Origin: a bacterium
GTDB taxonomy: Bacteria > UBP14 > UBA6098 > B30-G16
Direction: 5' to 3'
DNA length: 8,204 bases
NCBI GenBank assembly: GCA_030620455.1
Contig: JAUXEQ010000055.1
Coordinates: 1-8,204 of the forward strand
Each line of letters begins with the position of its first letter. Positions within the stretch are counted from its first letter, which is position 1. This document shows positions 1 to 6,314 of the stretch, in pieces. Below the pieces are notes generated by a model, which did not search any database, was not told the origin of the DNA, and saw nothing but the letters and a program-made list of their open reading frames with translations. The translations under genes and the position numbers were made by a program.

Positions 1-2070
1 ACCTGCTCTGAGTTGAATAAAGAGAATTCCGGATGAGTAACCTTGCGGTACTTCCCAGGTATATGTGTAAATCCCATTTTCCTTTGAACCTAAGTATATT
101 GCTTCAATTCGCTTACCTTCAACATCATATATATCTAATGTTACATCTAAGTCACGTGGAAGGTAAAATGAAATATTGACGTAAGAGTTAAATGGATTGG
201 GAGATGCAACAAGTTGTATATCGGTAGGTTTGATAATATTATCTAATATAATACTCGAGCTCTTAATTGTAAATGCAGAATTGCATATATCATAGATATT
301 CGAATTCAAAATGTCATTCACACGTACATAACAATTTCTCCGATCAATAGTTACTTCAGGCAAGGTCCATGCGAAAAAATTGGTGGGTGTCGAATTAATT
401 AAAGTACTCCAGGGTCCTGAAGGACCGTTCAGAGAGTATTCAATTTTAACGTTATAAACTCGTGGAATTCCTCCCTTATCCCACATTATTGCAATTGTTG
501 AATCGTCGTAAAATTCTTCTCCACCGTTGGGGAAAGTTACGGTTATGAATGATTTAATATTTCGGTAATAATGAAGAGAATATGCTCCAACAGTTGGATC
601 TTTTAAACCTCGGAATTTAATGTAGTATGTTCCAGATGTAGGAGGGATGAATTCGATTCGGAAATTTGGTGCAATGTAAAAGCTATCTATAACAGGTATT
701 TCAGAAGGATTGCATGTTTCATAAATTTCACCAAAGACTTCGGTAGGACCGGATGAATAGAAAATATAAGCACTATCCTTATTTGCTTGAAATTTATACC
801 AGTCCACATCGCCAGCAGGTTCAATATAGTTCGCTTTTAGCTTAACTTCATCCTCGGGTTTAAGAGTCAGAGCTGTAACGCAATAATCTGTGATGTCAGG
901 TCTTGGAGGAGCTTTTATATTTACAACAACCTTGGAAATTATTTTATATCTAAGTGGCATTCCAATTGGAAGGGAATACCAACCATCGTAGAATCCAGTC
1001 CACCCGAAATTTAAATGATATTCGCCAGTTTCTTTGTAACCATCTGCAACGATAGAATGCCCTGCTCCCCAAGATGAATCGTAAATTGCAAGTTGTGCAG
1101 GTTGAGCGTTTCTCATATTAGATTGAAGAATATCGTAAAAATCATGGTCAGTTCCTCTCATTTCTAAAGCGTCTATGAAACGCCATTTATCTGTATAAGT
1201 AGAAGCCCAGAACCATGCACCGGTGGCGGTGGAACTGTAACCTGCTCGAACTGAAACACCACAAGCCCACATTATTTTCGCGGCAGTATGTATATCCGGA
1301 TGTTTGCAATGTTCTGAGTAATATTCTATTGTATCCATGTTGGCGGTTGTAGCATCGATCCAAATTCCGGGGGATGTTCTATCTGAAAGATAGCTCTCAG
1401 AGCTTTCAAAATGAACAGATGGAGGATATTCCCAATAGTTAATTATTTGAGCAATAGAAACGGCTGTGCAACCGGAAACGCATGTATCGTTTGTTTGTGG
1501 GTCTATAGGGCAGTACATATTATACGGGTATTTTTGTCCCCAACGAGTATCGAGCCATGGACCGTATACACTTGCAGTTGCATAGGAACTGATAAAATCT
1601 TCGTCTGGGGATAAATAATGAGACCATAATCGATTGTTTTCTTCGATGATTTTCTGAGAGGGTACCGGCAGAGCATCTATTCTGCCTATCATATCATTAA
1701 CTAAAAGACGCAGTGGAATATTAATAGGTGAATTTTCAAAAGGAAAATCGTTATAGAAAGAATAGAAAATCACCGGTTCGATATCTGTGTTTGATGATAT
1801 AACAACAAATCCCTTAGGAGAGAGAGTAACCACATAAGCTAAAACATCATCGAAAGCATTATCTCGCAACGGAATAATATCAGAAATTGTATATTCTTTA
1901 TCCTTAGCTTCTGGAGCAACCTCCTTTGGACGTTGGCAGAAATCCTTGTTTATTTCAAGGTGAGTTTTGGCTGCATCGATAATCATTTCAGAATCAATCT
2001 CTAAAGCGGGTAGTAACCCAATTGCAAATAGCAGAATAAAAACGGTAAGTATTAATCGAGTCTTCTGCAT
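1..2070 (-). CDS. Secreted C10-family (streptopain-like) cysteine peptidase with PPC-like, Ig-like and C-terminal sorting domains; 3' end off the window
   Basis: The frame is open for 690 codons from the ATG at 2070 to the left edge, so the C-terminus is missing. GGAG lies 7 bases before the ATG. Residues 1-22 are a signal peptide (basic start, hydrophobic core, cleavage near LPA-LE). Residues about 23-150 resemble the C10 propeptide (GFVVISSNTDIEPVIFYS). The catalytic domain spans about 160-385: Cys201 in SGCTAVSIAQIINYW, His338 in GAGHSIVADGY, and Asn354 in YHLNFGWTGFYDGW, matching the Cys, His and Asn positions of streptopain. Phe355 stands where SpeB has Trp. Residues about 390-503 look like a bacterial pre-peptidase C-terminal domain (GDVDWYKF). 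Residues 507-605 form an Ig-like domain of the 'PNGGE...W' type. Residues from 618 (SPNPFNS, then DIYDVEGKRI) are a FlgD-like or type IX sorting domain. Inferred: an exported, possibly surface-held protease acting on extracellular protein. The family is firm; substrate and secretion route are not visible. Confidence 0.93.
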   Translation of the reverse strand, partial: MQKTRLILTVFILLFAIGLLPALEIDSEMIIDAAKTHLEINKDFCQRPKEVAPEAKDKEYTISDIIPLRDNAFDDVLAYVVTLSPKGFVVISSNTDIEPVIFYSFYNDFPFENSPINIPLRLLVNDMIGRIDALPVPSQKIIEENNRLWSHYLSPDEDFISSYATASVYGPWLDTRWGQKYPYNMYCPIDPQTNDTCVSGCTAVSIAQIINYWEYPPSVHFESSESYLSDRTSPGIWIDATTANMDTIEYYSEHCKHPDIHTAAKIMWACGVSVRAGYSSTATGAWFWASTYTDKWRFIDALEMRGTDHDFYDILQSNMRNAQPAQLAIYDSSWGAGHSIVADGYKETGEYHLNFGWTGFYDGWYSLPIGMPLRYKIISKVVVNIKAPPRPDITDYCVTALTLKPEDEVKLKANYIEPAGDVDWYKFQANKDSAYIFYSSGPTEVFGEIYETCNPSEIPVIDSFYIAPNFRIEFIPPTSGTYYIKFRGLKDPTVGAYSLHYYRNIKSFITVTFPNGGEEFYDDSTIAIMWDKGGIPRVYNVKIEYSLNGPSGPWSTLINSTPTNFFAWTLPEVTIDRRNCYVRVNDILNSNIYDICNSAFTIKSSSIILDNIIKPTDIQLVASPNPFNSYVNISFYLPRDLDVTLDIYDVEGKRIEAIYLGSKENGIYTYTWEVPQGYSSGILFIQLRAG

Positions 2071-2113
2071 CCCATATCTCCGATATATTAAGTTTAGTAT
2101 ATTATTTTCCTTT

Positions 2114-2145
2114 ATTAAAAATTGCTTAAATTTTCTTTATGTCAA
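2114..2145 (-). promoter_or_regulatory. Possible promoter of the C10 peptidase gene
   Basis: On the minus strand a perfect TTGACA (plus-strand TGTCAA, 2140-2145) is followed after 20 bases by TTTAAT (plus-strand ATTAAA, 2114-2119), about 45 bases ahead of the peptidase ATG. The -10 matches five of six consensus positions, but the spacer is longer than the usual 16-18 bases, and the region is AT-rich enough to offer other -10 candidates. Confidence 0.3.
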
Positions 2146-2233
2146 GAAATCATTTTAAAGAATCGTAGTAAAAATATCGAGCGATGTCGTAATGGCAAGG
2201 GCATTTGTTTAGAGAAATATGTGAATTGGGTAA

Positions 2234-2362
2234 GGCTTTGCGGTTGACAATATTGCCGGTGAGGCGTATTATGAGATTGGAATGGAAAAATACACATATG
2301 CATTAAGACAAGAGCGAGGAACAACGCAGGGTATGGAGGGTATTCGGAAATTTGGATTGTAG
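2234..2362 (+). pseudogene. Possible coding remnant (42 codons, no usable start)
   Basis: The frame from just after the TAA at 2231-2233 to the TAG at 2360-2362 reads GFAVDNIAGEAYYEIGMEKY and continues to IRKFGL, a composition like real protein. Upstream in the same frame, from the ATG at 2192, it is broken by TAG, TGA and TAA. This could be the decayed 3' end of a gene that once used the terminator at 2379-2412. It overlaps the small RNA candidate, and both cannot easily be right. No homologue is recognised, and chance is possible at this length. Confidence 0.2.
2244..2272 (+). promoter_or_regulatory. Near-consensus sigma-70-type promoter inside the intergenic region
   Basis: TTGACA at 2244-2249 matches the -35 consensus exactly, and TATTAT at 2267-2272 matches the -10 at five of six positions, with the ideal 17-base spacer. 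The predicted start of transcription is near 2279. It reads rightward, away from the peptidase gene and toward the terminator at 2379-2412. It is the best promoter match I found in the intergenic region. Transcription is not proven. Confidence 0.5.
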
Positions 2363-2412
2363 AAGTAGTGTAGATTAACCCCTGTTTCCGAAAGGAGGCA
2401 GGGGCTTTTTTT
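2279..2412 (+). ncRNA. Candidate small RNA (or leaderless mini-gene) of about 134 nt
   Basis: A strong promoter match starts it and a textbook intrinsic terminator ends it, with no recognisable gene between. The 3' end would be the terminator hairpin plus U-tract, a common layout for bacterial small RNAs. An alternative is a mini-gene: ATG at 2282-2284 opens 26 codons (MEKYTYAL...IRKFGL) to the TAG at 2360-2362, ending 16 bases before the terminator stem. The ATG would be only about three bases from the predicted transcript start and has no good SD. No known RNA family is recognised. Confidence 0.38.
2379..2412 (+). terminator. Strong rho-independent terminator with GAAA tetraloop
   Basis: CCCCTGTTTCC (2379-2389) pairs with GGAGGCAGGGG (2394-2404) in an 11-pair stem that includes two G-U wobbles. 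The stem is closed by a GAAA (GNRA-type) loop at 2390-2393. One C and seven T's (2406-2412) follow. The T-tract is only on the plus strand, so it stops rightward transcription. No plus-strand protein gene lies upstream within the window, which implies a transcript starting in the intergenic region. It also shields the tetR promoter from readthrough. Confidence 0.88.
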
Positions 2413-2477
2413 CTTCGTCCAATTCCGGCAAATGTATCAATCCAATATCTCGATTGTGGTCAATTGGAAATTTCCCC

Positions 2478-2510
2478 TTGACAAAAATGAAACGACCGCT
2501 CATTTTATAA
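2478..2510 (+). promoter_or_regulatory. Probable promoter of the tetR-RND-tolC operon
   Basis: A perfect TTGACA (2478-2483) lies 84 bases ahead of the tetR start. The -10 is less certain: TTATAA at 2505-2510 gives a long 21-base spacer, while TTTTAT at 2503-2508 gives 19. An inverted repeat fills the space between the boxes, as expected for a repressor-controlled promoter. The palindrome GGAAATTTCC sits directly upstream at 2466-2475. Confidence 0.42.
2484..2506 (+). promoter_or_regulatory. Operator-like inverted repeat 1 (AAAATGA-N9-TCATTTT)
   Basis: Perfect 7-base arms AAAATGA (2484-2490) and TCATTTT (2500-2506) flank a nine-base centre. The repeat begins directly after the -35 box and runs into the -10 region, so a bound dimer would block RNA polymerase. 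Size, symmetry and position fit a TetR-family operator. The cognate protein is inferred to be the adjacent repressor. Confidence 0.5.
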
Positions 2511-2524
2511 ATAACTGGTTGTTT

Positions 2525-2542
2525 AATGACTTACTGTTCATT
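2525..2542 (+). promoter_or_regulatory. Operator-like inverted repeat 2 (AATGA-N8-TCATT)
   Basis: AATGA (2525-2529) and TCATT (2538-2542) repeat the half-site of the first element with an eight-base centre, about 38 bases further on and 11 bases before the SD of tetR. The shared half-site suggests that the same protein binds both. Five-base arms in AT-rich DNA are weaker evidence than the first repeat. Confidence 0.38.
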
Positions 2543-2553
2543 TACCTATATTC

Positions 2554-2560
2554 AAGGAGG
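2554..2560 (+). promoter_or_regulatory. Ribosome binding site that fixes the tetR GTG start
   Basis: AAGGAGG is six bases before GTG at 2567-2569. No other in-frame start candidate has an SD like this. It makes the GTG the initiation codon and rules out the in-frame ATG at 2432, which lies upstream of the promoter. Confidence 0.85.
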
Positions 2561-2566
2561 GATGCT

Positions 2567-3187
2567 GTGAGACAGCATGAAAAAGATTCTGCGCGAAATC
2601 GTAAACTTTTTATGGATGCAGCGGAAGCGTTATTCGCTGCAAACGGCTTTTTTCGGACGACTATCGAAGACATCGCCGAACAGGCAGGATTCTCGAAAGG
2701 AACGATTTATAACTATTTCGAGAGCAAGAAAAACATATTAATGGTAATCCTCGATGAAAAGTTCGATGCATTCCTTTCGGGTGCGAAATCTATTCTTGAT
2801 ATGAATGGAAATCTTGATGAGATGTTGCTAAAACTGGTTGAATACCACCTGAAATTCTTCCAGCAAAATACCAATTTCTTCAGGCTTATCGCTGCTGAAC
2901 AATACAAACTCGGTGAAAAATTGTCGTATGAGATACACCCCAAGATAATCTCCAACTACCGTAATTTCCAGAATTTACTTCAAAATATTCTTGAACGCTT
3001 TCCGGATTCACTGCGGAAAGATGTGCCTATGACGGAGCTTGCCAGGGCGCTGCACGGAATTATCTCGTCATTCATGACCGAGTATATTTTTTCGGAATCC
3101 CGCAGTAATATCGTGAAGAAAGCTCCCACGGTTGTCGCGCTTTTCCTCGATGGTGCGAAGAAGATAACAAGGGAAACAAGAGAATGA
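2567..3187 (+). CDS. TetR/AcrR-family transcriptional repressor of the efflux operon
   Basis: The protein is 206 residues from the GTG start, the usual TetR size. Residues about 10-58 form the N-terminal DNA-binding domain: helix 1 (NRKLFMDAAEALFAANGF), then the helix-turn-helix TTIEDIAEQAGFSKGTIYNY with the following F-E-S-K-K-N, a near-canonical TetR signature. The rest is an all-helical ligand-binding and dimerisation domain rich in aromatics (FFQQNTNFFRLIAAEQYKLG), without motifs that tell the ligand. The stop overlaps the start of the exporter gene (ATGA), so the two are translationally coupled. Inferred role: a dimer binding the inverted repeats at 2484-2542 to repress its own operon until a pump substrate or related ligand releases it. 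The inducer is unknown. The family is firm. Confidence 0.94.
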   Translation: MRQHEKDSARNRKLFMDAAEALFAANGFFRTTIEDIAEQAGFSKGTIYNYFESKKNILMVILDEKFDAFLSGAKSILDMNGNLDEMLLKLVEYHLKFFQQNTNFFRLIAAEQYKLGEKLSYEIHPKIISNYRNFQNLLQNILERFPDSLRKDVPMTELARALHGIISSFMTEYIFSESRSNIVKKAPTVVALFLDGAKKITRETRE

Positions 3188-6100
3188 GAAAGCTACTCGA
3201 AATATTCTTAAATAATAAACTACTCGTCAATATCATAGTGATTTTGATGGTCCTTGTTGGGCTTTATTCAGTATTTAACATCCAGCAGGATGTCTTTCCC
3301 GAAGTGGAAATGGACATGATGATGGTTACGGTAGTTTACCCTGGAGCCAGCCCGTCCGATGTTGAAGTCAATGTTGTTGTGCCAATCGAACGCGAGATAG
3401 CGAAAATATCGGGCATAAACTATTATACCTCTCTCTCGATAGAAAACACCGCAAGGATAATGATAAATATCGATTCCGATGTAGACAACAAGCAGGCTGT
3501 TAAAGATGAAGTTTTCCGCAGCATTACGATAGGAAACATTTCCAATTTACCCGATGAGTTGGAAAGGATTCAAATTGTTGATATGAATCCCAAAATGAAA
3601 GAGGTATATAGCATTGCCGTTTTCCCGAACGATACGGTATTTACATCGGAATCGGAGCTATATAAATTTATAGATAGACTAGAACAGCAATTGCTCAGAA
3701 TTAGCGGTGTTAGCGATGTCCGTTTGTCGGGCTATCGCGACCGCGAAATCCATATCAATGTGAATCCGAATTCCGCCGATAAACTACAAGTCTCGCTTAA
3801 CGAAATCGTAAATAGTATTCAGGCAAGGAACATCCGTTCTACCGGTGGAACCCTTCAGTCCCTTTTCGACGAACAGACTATCGTAACACTCGGTCAATTC
3901 AATGACCCTCTCGATGTCGGCGATGTAATTATTCGCTCAAATTTTACCGGCAAACGCGTACGAATTAAGGATATTGCCAATATCGAGGATGGATTCAAAG
4001 ACGAATTCATTAAAATCCGTGTGAATAATAGAAAAGCGGTTGTATTCGATATTGTAAAAAATGAGAATGCGGATATTATCGCTACAGTCGAAAATGTTAA
4101 GCGGTTTCTTCAAAGAAATAAAACCCAATACTCCGACAGATACGATATAAGAGTGGTTTCAGATTTGACTTTTTCAATCAGAGCGCTACTCAAAGTTGTC
4201 AAAACAAACGCCATTTTGGGCTTCATTTTAGTAATTATTATTCTTTTGATATTCCTCGATTTTAAAACAGCATTCTGGACAGCATTCGGTTTGCCATTGA
4301 GCATGCTAATGGTGTTTTTCTTTATGAACATTGCAGGTTATACTCTCAATATGATTTCGCTTTTAGCAATAATCACCGTTGTTGGGATGCTTGTTGACGA
4401 CGGTATTGTCATAGCTGAAAGTGTTTATGTAAGAAAACTCGCTGGAATGTCTCCCTCTGAGGCAGCTATCGAGGGAACGATGGCTGTGATAAAACCGGTT
4501 ACCGTCGCTGTGCTTACTACAATTGTGGCTTTTTTGCCACTGTTGATAATTTCCGGCAGGATGGGCAAGTTCATCTCGATATTTCCGATTATCGTAACAG
4601 CAATGCTATTAGTTTCGTTACTCGAGGCGACTTTTATCCTGCCAAATCATCTCGCTCATTCTAAAATACGAAAATTAAAAGAAAAAAATTGGTTTCAACC
4701 GATAGCAAACATATATGAAAGGTTTCTACGCAAACTGCTGAAACTTCGCTACCTTGTTATTATTGTATTTATTGCAGTGTTTATTGGAACAATTATCTTT
4801 TCTATGGAAACAATTAAAAACATGGTTCTAATGTTTGGCAATCCCACGGAAGTCATCAATATCAATCTCAAAGCGCCGAAGGGAATAAGTCTCGATGCAA
4901 TGACGGAATTGACCGAAATTATGGAAAAGGACATTATAAATAATATACCGCATAATATACTGGTTTCCACAATGGTTAAAGTTGGAACTCAACAGAGCAA
5001 ACCGATGAATTATAAGGGTGATTATGAGAACTGGTCAACGATTGCAATTACTTTAGTTCCAGTAAGCGAGCGAAGCAAAGCTACAGTCGAAATAATCGCT
5101 GACCTTCGAAATACTATCAATATCGACAGTTTTCCACAATTTACCGAGATACGAGTACTCGAAGAGAAAATGGGTCCCCCTATGGGGAAAGCCTTCGACA
5201 TCAGGATTGTCGGTGACAATAATAAAGATGTGGATTCTGTTCGAGCAGAAATGGAAGCATTCCTCGCAACATTTAATGGTGTAAAAAATATAGAAAACAA
5301 TCAAATTGAAGGCAAAAAAGAGCTTGTTATCAAATGTAACTATAAAAAGCTTGCCGAATTAGGACTGACCGTCCAGGATGTTGCACTTACTGTTCGCACT
5401 GCGTATGAAGGTAGAATCGCTACATCTATCGAGACGATATCCGAAAAACTCGACTTTCGCGTAAAGGTTAGCGATTCATTCAAAAAAGATGAGCGATTCT
5501 TGCTTCGACTTCTAATCCCGAATAGAAGTGGACGATTAATACGACTCGGCGATGTGGCATCTATCGAAAGATGCACAGGAAAAGCCAATATAAATCATTA
5601 TAACGGAAACAGAGCGATTACCGTTACCGCTGATATTGACGATTCGATTACTACATCGATGCAACTCACACAAACAGTGATGAAGCAATTCCACGGTGTT
5701 ACGAAACGATTTCCGGGAGTCTATCTCGAAATCGGTGGTGAAGCTGAGCAGATGAAAGAAGTCCTTCCCGACCTGGCATTTGCTTTTCTTATGGCTATTT
5801 TGCTTATTTACTTCTTAATGGTGTTTGAATTCAAATCCTTATCACAGCCCTTAATGATTCTCGTTACGATACCGTTTGGGATTATCGGTGCGCTGCTTGC
5901 ATTCACTATTCATGGTCTGCCGCTGACATTCATGGGAATTATCGGAATCACCGGGCTTTGCGGCATCGTAGTCAACGACAGCATTATAATGGTTGATTTC
6001 ATCAATAAAGAATTCAAAAAAAATACTTCGGCTAGTGGAAAATCGTTCATCCCGATTATCACAGAGGGAGCGAAACAGCGTCTTCGCCCGGTAATTCTAA

Positions 6101-6294
6101 CGACAGTTACGACTGCCGGGGGACTTCTACCTACTGTATATGGCATCGGTGGAAGTTCACAGATGATAATTCCGGTTGTGATGGCGATTGCTTACGGACT
6201 GATGTTTGCTACTACCCTAACCCTGATATTTACACCGTCGCTGTATATGGTGAATGCTGATATTAAAAGACTTTTCAGAATTAAACAAAAATAA
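3184..6294 (+). CDS. RND-family (AcrB-like) inner-membrane efflux transporter
   Basis: At 1036 residues this has the full AcrB-type length and two-fold layout. TM1 lies near residues 12-30, a periplasmic porter region follows, TM2-TM6 lie at about 341-486, TM7 near 521-540, a second periplasmic region follows, and TM8-TM12 lie at about 862-1018. Family motifs include DVFPEVE (36-42), VVYPGASPSDVE (50-61), and VGMLVDDGIVIAES in TM4 with Asp405-Asp406 for proton translocation. GGEAEQ occurs at 851-856. In TM10, where AcrB has its relay Lys940, the sequence is GIVVNDSIIMVDF with Asn931-Asp932. The protein should work as a trimer exporting amphiphilic compounds using the proton (or sodium) gradient. 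Its ATG overlaps the tetR stop, and tolC follows after 20 bases. The sequence favours the hydrophobe/amphiphile exporters over the metal-ion CusA/CzcA branch. Substrate is not visible. Confidence 0.95.
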   Translation: MRKLLEIFLNNKLLVNIIVILMVLVGLYSVFNIQQDVFPEVEMDMMMVTVVYPGASPSDVEVNVVVPIEREIAKISGINYYTSLSIENTARIMINIDSDVDNKQAVKDEVFRSITIGNISNLPDELERIQIVDMNPKMKEVYSIAVFPNDTVFTSESELYKFIDRLEQQLLRISGVSDVRLSGYRDREIHINVNPNSADKLQVSLNEIVNSIQARNIRSTGGTLQSLFDEQTIVTLGQFNDPLDVGDVIIRSNFTGKRVRIKDIANIEDGFKDEFIKIRVNNRKAVVFDIVKNENADIIATVENVKRFLQRNKTQYSDRYDIRVVSDLTFSIRALLKVVKTNAILGFILVIIILLIFLDFKTAFWTAFGLPLSMLMVFFFMNIAGYTLNMISLLAIITVVGMLVDDGIVIAESVYVRKLAGMSPSEAAIEGTMAVIKPVTVAVLTTIVAFLPLLIISGRMGKFISIFPIIVTAMLLVSLLEATFILPNHLAHSKIRKLKEKNWFQPIANIYERFLRKLLKLRYLVIIVFIAVFIGTIIFSMETIKNMVLMFGNPTEVININLKAPKGISLDAMTELTEIMEKDIINNIPHNILVSTMVKVGTQQSKPMNYKGDYENWSTIAITLVPVSERSKATVEIIADLRNTINIDSFPQFTEIRVLEEKMGPPMGKAFDIRIVGDNNKDVDSVRAEMEAFLATFNGVKNIENNQIEGKKELVIKCNYKKLAELGLTVQDVALTVRTAYEGRIATSIETISEKLDFRVKVSDSFKKDERFLLRLLIPNRSGRLIRLGDVASIERCTGKANINHYNGNRAITVTADIDDSITTSMQLTQTVMKQFHGVTKRFPGVYLEIGGEAEQMKEVLPDLAFAFLMAILLIYFLMVFEFKSLSQPLMILVTIPFGIIGALLAFTIHGLPLTFMGIIGITGLCGIVVNDSIIMVDFINKEFKKNTSASGKSFIPIITEGAKQRLRPVILTTVTTAGGLLPTVYGIGGSSQMIIPVVMAIAYGLMFATTLTLIFTPSLYMVNADIKRLFRIKQK

Positions 6295-6314
6295 TTTGAA
6301 AGGGATAAGCTAAA

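Larger units (their letters stand above)
2071..2566. other. 496-base intergenic region between divergent genes
   Basis: No full-size gene lies between the peptidase start and the tetR start. From the left it holds an AT-rich peptidase leader and promoter, a stretch with weak coding character (2234-2362), a plus-strand promoter and terminator pair (2244-2412), a short inverted repeat CAATC-N9-GATTG (2438-2456), a perfect 10-base palindrome GGAAATTTCC (2466-2475), and the tetR promoter with two AATGA/TCATT inverted repeats. The individual elements are listed separately. Confidence 0.8.

Noticed and set aside
1411..1614. Plus-strand ORF of 67 codons
   Set aside because: It lies wholly inside the peptidase gene on the other strand, over its catalytic Cys region.
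2142..2324. Minus-strand ORF of 60 codons in the intergenic region
   Set aside because: No SD, composition unlike protein (many His, Gln, Phe), and it lies antisense to the promoter-terminator unit.
2562..2570. ATG CTG TGA micro-ORF overlapping the tetR start
   Set aside because: The ATG is only one base from the SD, too close to initiate; the GTG at 2567 has proper spacing.
5022..5304. Two overlapping minus-strand ORFs of 83-92 codons
   Set aside because: They are antisense to the RND gene, lack RBS signals, and the sense frame has clear family motifs throughout.
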